A DNA stretch of 64,000 nucleotides. Origin: Polaromonas sp. (GTDB lineage Bacteria > Pseudomonadota > Gammaproteobacteria > Burkholderiales > Burkholderiaceae_C). Shown here one piece after another: positions 55,094 to 64,000 of the stretch. A program made the translations under genes and the position numbers. Every line of letters starts with the position of its first letter. Position 1 is the first letter of the stretch. The stretch covers positions 101,480-165,479 of the forward strand of contig JANYGP010000075.1 in assembly GCA_025362315.1 (NCBI GenBank), in the 5' to 3' direction. A model generated the notes under the pieces. That model did no database searches, was not told where the DNA came from, and saw nothing but the letters and a program-made list of their open reading frames with translations.

Positions 55094-57829
55094 TTAAACC
55101 CGCTCAGTGACCCAAGCCTGTACAGATGCCATGGCTGCCTGCAGATTCTCAGGTTGCGTGCCGCCCGCCATTGCCATGTCCGCCTTGCCGCCACCCTTGC
55201 CGCCAACCTGTTGGGCCACAAAATTCACCAGCTCGCCTGCCTTGACTTTGCCAATCGTGTCAGCTGTTACGCCTGCTGCAACCTGCACCTTGTTGCCATC
55301 AACAGCAGCCAGCACAATCACAGCCGTTTTCAGTTTGTCCTTGAGCTTGTCCATCGTGTCACGGAGTGTTTTGGCATCCGCACCCTCGAGCCTTGCAGCC
55401 AGCACCCTGATGCCTTTGACATCGATGGCCTGCTGCATCAGCTCGTCACCCTGACTTGATGCGAGTTTGCCTTTGAGTGCAGCGATTTCTTTTTCCAGCG
55501 ATTTGACGGTGTCCAGCATTTGATCGATGCGGTGTTGCAATTCAGCCGGGTTGGCCTTCAGCGATGCGGCTGCAGCGCCAACGGTGTCTTCAAGCGTCTG
55601 CAAATAGCCAAGGGCAGCCTGGCCAGTCACGGCTTCTACCCGGCGCACGCCAGATGCCACGCCTGACTCACTGGTGATTTTGAACACGCCAATATCGCCA
55701 GTGCGCGCCACGTGTGTGCCACCGCACAGCTCTTTGGTACTGCCGATGGTCAACACACGAACGGTGTCGCCATACTTTTCACCAAACAGCATCATGGCGC
55801 CGGTTTGCTTCGCGGCCTCGATGTCCATCTCGCTCGCATCAGTTGCAATATTTGCCAGGATTTCGGCATTGACGATGGCTTCAATCTCCCGGATTTGCGC
55901 GTCTGTGACCGGCGCATTGTGGGTGAAGTCAAAACGCGTTTTGTCAGCATCCACCAGGCTGCCTTTTTGCTGTACGTGCGTGCCCAGTACGTCGCGCAGC
56001 GCTTTGTGCATCAGGTGGGTGGCGCTGTGATTGCGGATGGTGGCGGCGCGAATGGCAGTGTTGACCTGGGCTGTTGTGGCATCACCAACTTTTATCGTGC
56101 CGCTCATGAGAATGCCGTGATGGCCGAACACGTCAGCTTTGATTTTTTGAGTGTCTTGCACGTCGAAGACTGCACCCTCACCCCTGCCCTCTCCCCGCAA
56201 AGGCAGAGGGAGTGAATTCCCCTGACTTGCTCCCTCGCCCCGCTGGGGAGAGGGTTGGGGTGAGGGGCTGCCGACTGTGATGAGGCCCTGATCGCCCACC
56301 TGCCCGCCACTCTCGGCATAAAACGGCGTGGTGCTCAATACCACAATGCCATTTTGCCCAGCGTTTAAAGACTGCACAGCCACACCGTCAAGGTAAAGCG
56401 CCACGACCCTCGCTGACTCCTCAAGCTGCGTATAGCCTGTGAATGCGTGACCAGCACCTGAATACTCTAGCGCTTTGTCCATCTTGAATTTGCCAGCAGC
56501 TCTGGCCTGGGCTTTCTGTTTGTCCATAGCCAGGTGAAAGCCTGCTTCGTCCACACTCAAGCCACGCTCACGGCACACATCAGCCGACAAATCTAGGGGG
56601 AAACCGTAGGTGTCGTGCAGCTTGAACGCAACGTCACCGGGCAGGACTTTCGTGTCGGCCAAAGCTGCGTCCAAAATGGTCATACCGGTTTCAAGCGTCT
56701 CAAAAAACCGCTCCTCTTCAACGCGCAGCACATCCATCACACGCGCGGCATCGGCTTTGAGGCGCGGATACGCTTCGCCCATCATCGCTACCAGATCAGG
56801 CACCAGCTTATGGAAAAACGGTGTCTTTTTGCCCAGCTTGTACCCGTGGCGAATGGCGCGGCGAATGATGCGGCGCTGCACGTAGCCGCGTCCTTCATTC
56901 GACGGGTTCACGCCGTCGCTGACCAGGAACGCGGTCGCGCGAATGTGGTCGGCAATCACGCGCAGGCTTTTGTTGTTCAGGTCTTTTTCGCCTGTCTCAC
57001 GCGCTGCGGCTTTGATCAGCGCGTCGAAAATATCAATCTCATAATTGCTGTGGACGTGCTGAAGAATGGCGGCCAGGCGCTCCAGCCCCATGCCGGTGTC
57101 CACACAAGGCGCAGGCAACTTGACCAGGCTGCCGTCCGCTTGCATGTCAAACTGCATGAACACGTGGTTCCAGATCTCGATGAAGCGGTCGCCGTCTTCC
57201 CCGGGGCTGCCGGGAGGCCCGCCTTCATGCTGCGGGCCGTGGTCATAAAAAATCTCGCTACAAGGCCCGCAAGGGCCGGTGTCGGCCATCATCCAGAAGT
57301 TGTCTGACGCGTATTTTTTGCCCTTGTTGTCGCCAATCCGCACAATGCGCTCGGCGGGCAAGCCAATTTCGTTGTGCCAGATGTCGTACGCTTCCTGGTC
57401 GTCGATGTACACCGTGGCCAGCAACTTTTCAGGCGGCAATTGATAGACTTGAGTCAGCAGCTCCCAGCCCCACAGCAGCGATTCACGCTTGAAGTAATCG
57501 CCAAAGCTCCAGTTGCCCATCATTTCAAAAAATGTGTGGTGACGCGCGGTGTAGCCAACGTTTTCCAGGTCGTTGTGTTTACCGCCTGCGCGTAGGCAGG
57601 CTTGCACACTTGCCGCGCGCACATAGCTGCGTTTGTCGGTGCCCAAAAACACATCCTTGAACTGCACCATGCCGGAGTTGGTGAACATCAGCGTCGGGTC
57701 ATTGCCCGGCACCAAGCCGCTTGACGGCACCACGGTGTGGCCCTTGGCGGCGTAGAAGTCGAGGAAGGATTTGCGGATGTCGGCGACTGAGAATTTTGGA
57801 GTCATCGGTGCGGTATTCGAGGAGGTCAT
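55094..57829 (-). CDS. alaS: Alanyl-tRNA synthetase
   Basis: A 911-residue class II synthetase, longer than the common 870-880. The catalytic domain contains [45 protein letters not shown] and [11 protein letters not shown]. The editing domain has [13 protein letters not shown] and the zinc ligands in [13 protein letters not shown]. The C-Ala region ends the protein. An in-frame family B repeat (residues about 521-552) lies in the beta-barrel between [13 protein letters not shown] and [10 protein letters not shown]. Its ATG overlaps the stop of the upstream vapC toxin gene by four bases. Confidence 0.97.
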   Translation of the reverse strand: MTSSNTAPMTPKFSVADIRKSFLDFYAAKGHTVVPSSGLVPGNDPTLMFTNSGMVQFKDVFLGTDKRSYVRAASVQACLRAGGKHNDLENVGYTARHHTFFEMMGNWSFGDYFKRESLLWGWELLTQVYQLPPEKLLATVYIDDQEAYDIWHNEIGLPAERIVRIGDNKGKKYASDNFWMMADTGPCGPCSEIFYDHGPQHEGGPPGSPGEDGDRFIEIWNHVFMQFDMQADGSLVKLPAPCVDTGMGLERLAAILQHVHSNYEIDIFDALIKAAARETGEKDLNNKSLRVIADHIRATAFLVSDGVNPSNEGRGYVQRRIIRRAIRHGYKLGKKTPFFHKLVPDLVAMMGEAYPRLKADAARVMDVLRVEEERFFETLETGMTILDAALADTKVLPGDVAFKLHDTYGFPLDLSADVCRERGLSVDEAGFHLAMDKQKAQARAAGKFKMDKALEYSGAGHAFTGYTQLEESARVVALYLDGVAVQSLNAGQNGIVVLSTTPFYAESGGQVGDQGLITVGSPSPQPSPQRGEGASQGNSLPLPLRGEGRGEGAVFDVQDTQKIKADVFGHHGILMSGTIKVGDATTAQVNTAIRAATIRNHSATHLMHKALRDVLGTHVQQKGSLVDADKTRFDFTHNAPVTDAQIREIEAIVNAEILANIATDASEMDIEAAKQTGAMMLFGEKYGDTVRVLTIGSTKELCGGTHVARTGDIGVFKITSESGVASGVRRVEAVTGQAALGYLQTLEDTVGAAAASLKANPAELQHRIDQMLDTVKSLEKEIAALKGKLASSQGDELMQQAIDVKGIRVLAARLEGADAKTLRDTMDKLKDKLKTAVIVLAAVDGNKVQVAAGVTADTIGKVKAGELVNFVAQQVGGKGGGKADMAMAGGTQPENLQAAMASVQAWVTERV
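56174..56267. repeat. Family B dispersed repeat, in-frame copy in alaS
   Basis: CCCTCACCCCTGCCCTCTCC at one end and GGGGAGAGGGTTGGGGTGAG at the other are inverted. Read in the alaS frame it encodes Pro/Ser/Gly/Arg/Glu-rich sequence ([15 protein letters not shown] and [13 protein letters not shown]). Confidence 0.92.
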
Positions 57830-58281
57830 TTTAATAAAGCTTGAGAAACAAGAAGTTGGAGTTGAAGACCTGGAAAGCGTTTGAAGTCACGGTCAAAGGT
57901 GCCTATTTCAGCGTTGTGCTCAATGGCCAGTGCGGCCAGATGGGCATCGTTCGTCAGGTTGCCGGCAAAGCCTGCCCCTGTCAGCAATCTGGCAAAAATG
58001 TCGCCATGCCGTTCGGTCGGATGCAACACACAAGCGTTCGGATGGCGTAGCCAGTCATCCACAGCAGCCAGAGCCATGTCAACCGACAAGGGTGGATTGA
58101 TGATGCGTGCCTGGGTCGCAGTTCGGACGAATCCCACCAAAGCCAGCCACGCAAAGCCAATTCCCAATTTTTCATTGAGAGCGTTTTCCAGCCAGGTACG
58201 CGCCTGCAAGTGTTGGACACACCCAGGATTGATGGCGTATAACAACAGATTGGTATCGGGCAGTTTCATCAAATGACTCAT
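57826..58281 (-). CDS. vapC: VapC-type PIN-domain toxin
   Basis: A 151-residue PIN-domain ribonuclease. Acidic metal ligands lie in [13 protein letters not shown] (Asp), TERHGDIF and [13 protein letters not shown], and in the terminal [15 protein letters not shown]. The ATG at 58281 overlaps the antitoxin stop (ATGA); a second Met four codons on is an alternative. The stop overlaps the alaS start by four bases, placing an essential gene in the same coupled unit. Confidence 0.9.
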   Translation of the reverse strand: MSHLMKLPDTNLLLYAINPGCVQHLQARTWLENALNEKLGIGFAWLALVGFVRTATQARIINPPLSVDMALAAVDDWLRHPNACVLHPTERHGDIFARLLTGAGFAGNLTNDAHLAALAIEHNAEIGTFDRDFKRFPGLQLQLLVSQALLK

Positions 58282-58550
58282 GCCCCACGCCGCATTTTGG
58301 CGATGATTTCTTCGTCTTCAAGTTGTCCGGCCAGCTGCGTAGCTTGACTCACATCGACCAAAAAGTCGCCAGTGTGAAACACTCGTTGCACGTATTTGGG
58401 TATCACAACCGCAGAAGGCTTGGCCGTCAAAGGCACAATCTTGGCCACCGCCTTGTTATGCCGCATGATGATGATTTCTTCGCCCGCTTCAGCCCGGGCC
58501 ACGTATTGGCTGAAATGCGTTTTCGCGTCAAATAGTCCGACTGCTTGCAT
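58278..58550 (-). CDS. Phd/YefM-type antitoxin
   Basis: A 90-residue protein with the Phd/YefM fold: MQAVGLFDAKTHFSQYVARAEAGEEIIIMRHNKAVAKIVPL. The C-terminal part (residues 55-90) would bind the toxin. An upstream in-frame start at 58571 adds seven residues. Typical of antitoxins that repress their own operon, so this module should also affect alaS expression. Confidence 0.9.
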   Translation of the reverse strand: MQAVGLFDAKTHFSQYVARAEAGEEIIIMRHNKAVAKIVPLTAKPSAVVIPKYVQRVFHTGDFLVDVSQATQLAGQLEDEEIIAKMRRGA

Positions 58551-58710
58551 GGCATCTCCTTGTTCAACCATTAATTTGGTTGATTCAACCAGATTTTAGC
58601 ATTGCGGCTGTATTTTTATACTGCCCGGCTATCATTGGCGCGAACCTCGCAGGTGGCGCTCAACTCTGTAGGTGCCCCTCCCGACAAAGCAATTTTCTCA
58701 AGGCCACATC

Positions 58711-59172
58711 ATGAACCGCAGACTTTTCATTCAAACCGGCGCCGCCTGTTCAGCAATACTGATCGCTCCTATATTAATAGCTGCTAACGCACAATCTACC
58801 GCCGCTACAGGCCAAAAAGATTCTCAAAAACGGCACAAAATCGTGATTCAGGTCAGTGACAGCGACCCGGCCAAGTGGAACCTGGCACTGAACAACGCCA
58901 AAAACCTGCAAGACGATGTAGGTGCAGCCAATGTGGACATTGAAATCGTGGCTTACGGCCCCGGTATAGGCATGTTGAAGCTTGAATCGCAGAGCGGCGC
59001 GCGGGTGACTGATGCCATGAAAGCCAATGTCAAGGTGATTGCTTGCGAGAACACCCTGCGCGGCCAAAAGCTGACACGGGACGATATGCTGCCAGCGTTG
59101 GCTTATGTGCCGGCCGGCGTGACACACATCATGACGCGCCAGGGTGAAGGCTGGGCTTATTTGCGTCCCTGA
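58711..59172 (+). CDS. Exported DsrE-like protein
   Basis: A 153-residue protein with a twin-arginine-type start (MNRRLFIQTGAACSAIL) and a DsrE/DsrF-like fold: HKIVIQVSDSDPAKWNLALNNAKNLQDDVG, VDIEIVAYGPGIGMLKLES and VKVIACENTLRGQKLTRDDML. Conserved Cys in IACENT may carry sulfur. A family A repeat encodes part of the signal peptide and the first mature residues. ATG 58711 is preferred over 58672. Confidence 0.88.
   Translation: MNRRLFIQTGAACSAILIAPILIAANAQSTAATGQKDSQKRHKIVIQVSDSDPAKWNLALNNAKNLQDDVGAANVDIEIVAYGPGIGMLKLESQSGARVTDAMKANVKVIACENTLRGQKLTRDDMLPALAYVPAGVTHIMTRQGEGWAYLRP
58760..58813 (+). repeat. Family A dispersed repeat, in-frame copy in DsrE-like signal peptide
   Basis: TATTAATAGCTGCTAACGCA, then CGCTACAGGCC match the family. 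The translation ILIAPILIAANAQSTAATGQ supplies the hydrophobic core and likely cleavage site of the exported protein. Confidence 0.7.
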
Positions 59173-59209
59173 TTGACCTTTGATCCGCCCTTGATTGGCT
59201 TGACCTGAC

Positions 59210-60175
59210 ATGCCCTTTTTAACCGCTGCGCTCTATAAATTTGTAGAACTGCCTGACTTTGCCGACCTGCAGGCCCCGCTACTTGCAGTCTGCAAAGCGC
59301 ATGGCATCAAAGGCACGCTGCTGCTGGCTGCTGAAGGCATCAACGGCACAATTGCCGGGCTGCCTGACGACTTAAAAGCGGTGCTGACGTATTTGCGCGA
59401 AGACCCGCGACTCAAAGAGCTTGAACACAAAGAATCATGGGCCAGCGCCATGCCGTTTTACCGGATGAAGGTGCGCCTGAAAAAAGAAATAGTGACGCTG
59501 GGCGTGCCGGACGTTCACCCCGCCTTAAACGCTGGCCAGTATGTCAAACCCGGTGACTGGAATGCACTGATTGAGCAGCCCGGCGTGGTGCTGGTGGACA
59601 CGCGCAATGACTACGAGGTGTCGATTGGCACCTTTGCAGCAGCGGTAAACCCGGCCACTGGCAGCTTTTCAGAACTGCCTGCGTGGGTCGACCGTGAAAT
59701 GCAAAGCGGCGGCGCACTGGCCGAGGTTGATGGCGTCAAACCCAAAGTAGCGATGTTTTGCACGGGCGGCATTCGCTGTGAAAAGTCCACCGCGTTTTTA
59801 AAGTCCAAAGGCTTTGAAGAGGTCTACCACCTTGAAGGTGGTATTTTGAAGTACCTGGAAACCGTGCCTGAGGCAACCAGCCGCTGGCAAGGCCAGTGCT
59901 TTGTGTTTGACGAGCGCGTCTCTGTAGGACACGGCCTGGCGCAGGGCAGTCTGGCGTTGTGCAGGTCGTGCCGCGACCCGTTGACCGAGCTGGCCAAAGC
60001 ATCAAGCCTGTACGAGCGCGGCGTGAGCTGCCCCGGCTGCTACGCCCATACCACTGACGTGCAAAAAGCAGGCTACCGTCAACGACAAAAGCAGGTGGAC
60101 CTGGCTGCAGCGCGCAAGCACGCCCACATCGGCAATAAACAGGAAACAGCACGGGGCGCTGTGCAAAAATTGTGA
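59210..60175 (+). CDS. trhO: tRNA uridine(34) 5-hydroxylase, rhodanese-type
   Basis: A 321-residue TrhO/YceA protein that makes 5-hydroxyuridine at tRNA position 34 using oxygen. The N-terminal ferredoxin-like domain has CKAHGIKGTLLLAAEGINGTIAG. The rhodanese domain has the active-site Cys loop MFCTGGIRCEKSTAFLKSKG. The C-terminus carries a Cys-rich segment (LALCRSCRDPLTE, GVSCPGCYA). GST follows with a GTGA overlap. Confidence 0.95.
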   Translation: MPFLTAALYKFVELPDFADLQAPLLAVCKAHGIKGTLLLAAEGINGTIAGLPDDLKAVLTYLREDPRLKELEHKESWASAMPFYRMKVRLKKEIVTLGVPDVHPALNAGQYVKPGDWNALIEQPGVVLVDTRNDYEVSIGTFAAAVNPATGSFSELPAWVDREMQSGGALAEVDGVKPKVAMFCTGGIRCEKSTAFLKSKGFEEVYHLEGGILKYLETVPEATSRWQGQCFVFDERVSVGHGLAQGSLALCRSCRDPLTELAKASSLYERGVSCPGCYAHTTDVQKAGYRQRQKQVDLAAARKHAHIGNKQETARGAVQKL

Positions 60176-60816
60176 CCATTTTCCTGCCCGTGCTGTACAG
60201 CTTCAGGCGCTGCCCCTACGCAATGCGCGCCCGGCTCGCACTTCTAGTCAGCAATGTTCCTTACCAGCTGCGTGAAGTCACCCTCAAAAACAAACCGCTT
60301 GACATGCTGGCGGCGTCGCCAAAAGGGACAGTGCCAGTCTTGGCGCTCGGCAGCGGTCAGGTCATTGACGAAAGCCTGGACATCATGCGCTGGGCGCTGG
60401 CTACGCACGACCCGCAAGGCTGGCTTGCGCAGGGTGCGCTACCTGACATGCTGGCGTTGATTGCACAAAGCGATGGCCCGTTCAAGCATGCACTTGACCG
60501 CTACAAATACCCAAACCGTTACCTGCTGGAATCGCTGGGTGACACAACAGCGTTTGCAAATTCGCAGCGCGAGATTGCAGCGCAGTGGTTGCAAACGCTG
60601 GAGCCACGTTTGAGCAAAAGCTGGCTGTTTGGCAACCAGGCCAGCCTGGCTGACATGGCCATGCTGCCGTTTGTGCGGCAGTTTGCGCATACCGACAAAC
60701 TCTGGTTTGCGGCGCAGCCGTGGCCTTGCTTGCACGCCTGGCTGACCAGGTTTGAGGCCAGTGTACTGTTTGGCGGTGTCATGGGCAGGCCGCCATCGAT
60801 GCACACCACAGCCTGA
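60172..60816 (+). CDS. Glutathione S-transferase-like protein
   Basis: A 214-residue GST-fold protein. The N-terminal thioredoxin half has the CPYAMRARLAL loop, unlike Ser- or Tyr-type GSTs and close to glutaredoxin 2, then PKGTVPVLALGSGQVIDESLDIMRWAL. The GTG start overlaps the trhO stop, so the two are coupled. The glutathione-dependent substrate is unknown. Confidence 0.87.
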   Translation: MTIFLPVLYSFRRCPYAMRARLALLVSNVPYQLREVTLKNKPLDMLAASPKGTVPVLALGSGQVIDESLDIMRWALATHDPQGWLAQGALPDMLALIAQSDGPFKHALDRYKYPNRYLLESLGDTTAFANSQREIAAQWLQTLEPRLSKSWLFGNQASLADMAMLPFVRQFAHTDKLWFAAQPWPCLHAWLTRFEASVLFGGVMGRPPSMHTTA

Positions 60817-60819
60817 ATT

Positions 60820-60868
60820 TACTATTAATAAAGAAGCTGCTTGCGCACTATTTACGTGGGCTATAGCC
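60820..60868 (+). repeat. Family A dispersed repeat after the GST gene
   Basis: TACTATTAATAAAGAAGCTG, CTTGCGCACTATTTACGTGGG and CTATAGCC, in plus orientation. It lies in the 87-bp gap between two convergent genes. Confidence 0.75.
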
Positions 60869-60903
60869 TCTTTTGACTCTGAAAAAAGGGTTCTTGGGTA
60901 AAT

Positions 60904-61290
60904 TCAGCCCGCGAACCGCATCACAGCGCCCACCAGACCCGCCAGCACCAGCAGCGTGGTCGGCAGAAATGTCAGCAAAAACCCAAGCCCCCGCTTGCCC
61001 GGGTTGGCCACATAGGCTTGCCGATACAGCGTGCGGCCCACCAGATACACCACGCCTGCACCCGCTACGTAAGCCTGGGGCCAGTACACAGCAGCAATCA
61101 GCAGCGCTGGCAAGAAACAAACCAGCTGCTCCAGCGTGTTCATGTGCACGCGCACGGCCCGCTCGAAGTGTTCGTTGCCGGTCATGGCAGGGGCCTGAAT
61201 TTTGTATTTGCCTCTGGCAGCACCGACCAGCACGGAAAAAACGATGAACTGAATAATGGCCAGCAAGGCGATGATGTGGACGTAATTCAT
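60904..61290 (-). CDS. MAPEG family membrane protein
   Basis: A 128-residue four-helix membrane protein resembling eicosanoid and glutathione metabolism MAPEG proteins. It has APAMTGNEHFERAVRVHMNTLEQLVCFLPALLI with the Asn and Glu of the family, then YVAGAGVVYLVGRTLYRQAYV. Bacterial members may conjugate glutathione to hydrophobic electrophiles. It is convergent with the GST gene. Confidence 0.88.
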   Translation of the reverse strand: MNYVHIIALLAIIQFIVFSVLVGAARGKYKIQAPAMTGNEHFERAVRVHMNTLEQLVCFLPALLIAAVYWPQAYVAGAGVVYLVGRTLYRQAYVANPGKRGLGFLLTFLPTTLLVLAGLVGAVMRFAG

Positions 61291-61380
61291 GAAGTTTCCT
61301 TAGATTTGATGAATTTGGATTGAATCTGATCAGAACTGTTTGTGTGTTGGTCCAGCAATGGATATTAGCGTGTCAACTCT

Positions 61381-62265
61381 TCAACGCCGTGACTGCGACC
61401 AGCCCAACCACTCATTGAAGGCAAGGGCTGCAACTACCAGCGCACCTCCATACAGCACATTTTGGCCCGGCACTTCACCAGCGCCTACCCACGCCAGCAG
61501 CGTGCCAAAGATCACCTCCAGCATGGCCAGCAAAGCCACTTCGGGCGCTTTCAAGACCGATGCGCACCACACTGACAGCACACACGGAATCGCCAGCTGA
61601 AACATCCCTAGCGAGCCCAGCAGTACAACATCAGGCGCCGTGGCACTCAGGGGCCAGGCCAGTGGCAGCATCGATGCTGATGAAATCAACGCGCCCAGCA
61701 GAACGGCGGGCATCAAATCAATTTTTTCACCATGCGTCTGGCTGCGCTGCACCACTGTCCAGTTGATGGCTGCGGCAAGCGGCACGCCCAACGCCACCAG
61801 TGACCCGGCCAGCTGCTTTGATAAATCCGCCTGAGCGCCATACATCCACACGATGCCAACACCCGCAAGCGCTATGGCAAACCATGTGCGCAGTGCAATC
61901 GGATGGTGGTTAAAAATGCGAGAAATTAGCGCTGTGAACAGCGGACCCAGCGCCAGCACCACCAGCACATTGGCCACCGTGGTCAGCGTCAAGGCCACCA
62001 TAAAGGCGGTAAACATTACGCTCCAGCAAAAGCCTGACAACCACAGCGCAATCCCGCCTTTTCGAAGTTGAGCAAATACAGCCTTGCCCTTCAACAGCGG
62101 CAATATCACTAGCAACGACAGCAAGGTGAACAAACTGCGCCAGAAAGTCACTTCAAAACTGCGGGCAGATTCCAGCTGGCGGGTGACTACCCCAGCGGTA
62201 GACCACATCAGCGCAACCAGCACCATCAGCACCACCGCGCGGCGGTGGGTTAGCCACTTGCTCAC
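61381..62265 (-). CDS. DMT superfamily (EamA) transporter
   Basis: A 294-residue membrane protein with ten helices in two EamA repeats. It begins SKWLTHRRAVVLMVLVALMWSTAGVVTRQLES, and the second repeat starts near AINWTVVQRSQTHGEKIDLMPAVLLGALISS. The transported compound is unknown. GTG 62265 overlaps the vapC stop by four bases (GTGA), so the frame that runs further upstream is not used. Confidence 0.85.
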   Translation of the reverse strand: MSKWLTHRRAVVLMVLVALMWSTAGVVTRQLESARSFEVTFWRSLFTLLSLLVILPLLKGKAVFAQLRKGGIALWLSGFCWSVMFTAFMVALTLTTVANVLVVLALGPLFTALISRIFNHHPIALRTWFAIALAGVGIVWMYGAQADLSKQLAGSLVALGVPLAAAINWTVVQRSQTHGEKIDLMPAVLLGALISSASMLPLAWPLSATAPDVVLLGSLGMFQLAIPCVLSVWCASVLKAPEVALLAMLEVIFGTLLAWVGAGEVPGQNVLYGGALVVAALAFNEWLGWSQSRR

Positions 62266-62660
62266 AGTGCGAGGTACTTTTCTGGGGTGAGCGCTGGTAT
62301 GGGCAAAGCTGCAAAGTCCCGGACGTTGCGCGTGATGATGTAACTCGCGCCGCAGGCCATGGCTGTACTTGCCTGCAACGAGTCTTCGAAATCGGCCATG
62401 GGCAATTGCAAAGCTTGCAACGCATCTGAATGGCTGGTGGCGGCAACGTTTGCCCAAGCTAATAATTCGGTAATGGCCAAACGCGCAGCTTGGGCATTTT
62501 GCTGGCGCTCAATCAAATAGGACAGGGTGGCTATTGAATGCCAGGCAAGCCAGGCCTGGTTCTGCTGGCTGCACGTTGCAATCAATACAGAGGACGCCGC
62601 TTCGCCTGGCCTTTGAAAAATCACATCCAGAATGATGTTGATGTCGAGCAGCAATCGCAT
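62262..62660 (-). CDS. PIN-domain toxin (VapC-like), second module
   Basis: A 132-residue PIN-domain protein. The acidic residues are in LLLDINIILDVIF, MADFEDSLQASTAMACG and YIITRNVRDFAAL. The pattern fits PIN-domain ribonucleases, although the third acidic position is less obvious. It lies 18 bases after an antitoxin gene and is coupled to a DMT transporter gene. Confidence 0.87.
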   Translation of the reverse strand: MRLLLDINIILDVIFQRPGEAASSVLIATCSQQNQAWLAWHSIATLSYLIERQQNAQAARLAITELLAWANVAATSHSDALQALQLPMADFEDSLQASTAMACGASYIITRNVRDFAALPIPALTPEKYLAL

Positions 62661-62678
62661 GGTTTCAATCTGATACGG

Positions 62679-62927
62679 CTAGTGAAGATGTTTCTGCAGC
62701 AAATGCGCCAATCGGTCGTCGCCCAGCTTTGCTGGAGCACTGCCCGCGAGCTTCCCGCGCCACTTGTTCACCCAGGCTGCAGCTGGACTAACTTGGGTCA
62801 GCTCGCTTGCCAACGTTTTTTCAAGCGCTTCTCGTACGACAGCTGACTTGGACATCTGCCGCCGGGCGCTGGCCAGTTGTAAGGCGTCATCCAGCGCTTG
62901 GGGGATTTTCAGGGTGAGCGTGTTCAT
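62679..62927 (-). CDS. Ribbon-helix-helix antitoxin (CopG-like)
   Basis: An 82-residue protein with the RHH start NTLTLKIPQALDDALQLASARRQMSKSAVVREALEKTL. It would bind DNA as a dimer and neutralise the adjacent PIN toxin by its C-terminal tail. Confidence 0.87.
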   Translation of the reverse strand: MNTLTLKIPQALDDALQLASARRQMSKSAVVREALEKTLASELTQVSPAAAWVNKWRGKLAGSAPAKLGDDRLAHLLQKHLH

Positions 62928-63040
62928 GCGTGGGCCAGTTTTTTAGGTAATACGATATTTTAGTTTGGATAATACGCTTGTGGTACGAGTGGAGTGTTTT
63001 TATGCGGCAGCGCACGTAAAAAAGCAACCCGAAGGTCGCT

Positions 63041-63086
63041 CTTTTATCAATAGCTGCTAGCGCCCATATTCATTGGGCTGCAGGCC
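63041..63086 (+). repeat. Family A dispersed repeat after typA
   Basis: ATCAATAGCTGCTAGCGCCC, ATATTCATTGGGCTGCAGGCC. CTGCTAGCGCCC pairs with GGGCTGCAG as a hairpin with single-base bulges. It lies three bases from the typA stop and could act in 3' mRNA processing or termination. Confidence 0.85.
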
Positions 63087-63088
63087 GA

Positions 63089-64000
63089 TCAGCGCCCTGC
63101 CCGCTTGCGCTCGCTCTCGGTCAAGTGCCGCTTGCGCAGGCGCACTGACTTGGGTGTGATTTCAACCAGCTCGTCTTCTTCAATAAACTCCACGCCATAC
63201 TCAAGCGTCAGCTCAATCGGCGGGGTGATTTTGATGGCGTCTTCCTTGCCTGACACGCGAAAGTTGGTCAGCTGCTTGGTGCGGGTGGCGTTGACGACCA
63301 GGTCATTGTCGCGGCTGTGGATGCCGACAATCATGCCTTCATACACCGGGTCGTTTGCCTTGACGAACATACGGCCACGGTCGTCGAGCTTGCCCAGCGC
63401 GTAAGTGAAAATCTCGCCGGCGTCCATTGAGATCAGCACGCCATTTTTACGCCCGCCGATTTCGCCTTTGTGCGCTTCGTAACTGTCAAAAATATTGCTG
63501 ATCAGGCCTGAACCGCGGGTCAGGTTCAAAAATTCGTTGGTAAAACCAATCAAACCGCGCGCCGGAATGCGGTACTCCAGGCGCACACGGCCACGACCGT
63601 CAGACTCCATGTTCACCAAATCGCCCTTGCGCTCACCCAGGGCTTGCATCACGCCGCCTTGGTGCTGTTCCTCAATGTCGGCGGTGACCAGCTCAATCGG
63701 CTCGTGCTTTTCGCCGTTGACTTCTTTCATCACGACGCGCGGCTTGGACACAGCCATCTCGAACCCTTCGCGGCGCATGTTTTCCAAAAGAATAGTCAGG
63801 TGCAATTCGCCCCGGCCCATGACTTCGAAAATGCCTTCTTCGTCCGTTTCGCTGACGCGCAACGCGACGTTGTGCTGCAGCTCTTTTTGCAGACGATCCC
63901 AGATCTGGCGGCTGGTGACGTACTTGCCTTCACGCCCGGCCAGCGGGCTGGTGTTGACGCAAAAGTTCATCGTCAGCGTTGGCTCGTCAACCTTGAGCAT
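63089..64000 (-). CDS. typA: GTP-binding protein TypA/BipA (C-terminal part)
   Basis: A ribosome-associated translational GTPase needed for stress growth and 50S assembly at low temperature. The visible 303 residues are the C-terminal half, including [51 protein letters not shown], the domain V region and the end [17 protein letters not shown]. The gene continues beyond the right edge of the window, where the GTPase domain must lie. A family A repeat follows its stop. Confidence 0.96.
   Translation of the reverse strand: MLKVDEPTLTMNFCVNTSPLAGREGKYVTSRQIWDRLQKELQHNVALRVSETDEEGIFEVMGRGELHLTILLENMRREGFEMAVSKPRVVMKEVNGEKHEPIELVTADIEEQHQGGVMQALGERKGDLVNMESDGRGRVRLEYRIPARGLIGFTNEFLNLTRGSGLISNIFDSYEAHKGEIGGRKNGVLISMDAGEIFTYALGKLDDRGRMFVKANDPVYEGMIVGIHSRDNDLVVNATRTKQLTNFRVSGKEDAIKITPPIELTLEYGVEFIEEDELVEITPKSVRLRKRHLTESERKRAGR

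Overview
The window reads as chromosome from a betaproteobacterium of the order Burkholderiales, most likely family Comamonadaceae (Rhodoferax/Polaromonas-like). This is an inference from gene content and order: ilvBHC followed by pssA, a nadE-glnB pair, a class I phaCAB polyhydroxyalkanoate operon with a phasin, a tctDE/tctCBA tricarboxylate system, and an ECF sigma - DUF3619 - DUF3106 - RDD operon. No rRNA, tRNA, CRISPR array, IS transposase or prophage gene was recognised. It looks like a dense housekeeping chromosome with many short dispersed repeats.

Layout. 1-3.5 kb: a partial gene and an acyltransferase on the minus strand, divergent from nadE-glnB. 3.6-6.0 kb: an ECF sigma operon on the minus strand. 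6.3-10.7 kb: branched-chain amino-acid synthesis (ilvB, ilvH, ilvC) and pssA. 10.8-14.2 kb: a LysR regulator, a D-amino-acid dehydrogenase and a solitary amino-acid binding protein. 14.4-20.2 kb: hslR, the TctE/TctD two-component system and the divergent tctCBA transporter. 20.2-26 kb: an FKBP isomerase, a Rad3/DinG-type helicase, two secreted proteins of unknown role and a nitroreductase, then about 480 bp with no intact gene. 26.4-35 kb: an HDAC-like hydrolase, phaP, a hydratase, phaB-phaA-phaC, a small membrane protein, pgeF and maiA. 35.1-36.2 kb: an MDR oxidoreductase.

36.3-41.3 kb holds the most interesting unit. It starts with a Fur-box-like site and continues with an outer-membrane-like protein, an exported FMN-binding protein with a flavinylation motif, the flavin transferase ApbE, a His-rich four-helix membrane protein, FeoA and FeoB. 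I propose a transmembrane electron-transfer chain that reduces Fe(III) and feeds Fe(II) to FeoB. 41.3-54 kb: dnaE, a flavodoxin-like protein, pirin with a LysR regulator, a renalase-like oxidoreductase, gluQ, a glycine-rich surface protein, trmB, a pseudouridine synthase and a transglutaminase-like protein. 54.4-64 kb: a TlpA-like protein, alaS with a 4-nt-overlapping toxin-antitoxin pair, a DsrE-like protein, trhO, a GST, a MAPEG protein, a DMT exporter joined to a second toxin-antitoxin pair, and the 3' part of typA.

Two dispersed repeat families recur. Family A is about 48 bp and forms an imperfect hairpin; 14 copies were found, five of them in frame inside genes (acyltransferase, nadE, pgeF, gluQ, a DsrE-like protein). 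Family B is about 40-120 bp with CCTCACCCC-type ends; one copy lies in frame inside alaS, and one forms the 3' end of trmB plus the start of the next gene. Several short tandem duplications sit at gene ends. All of this was read by eye; no alignment or database search was run.
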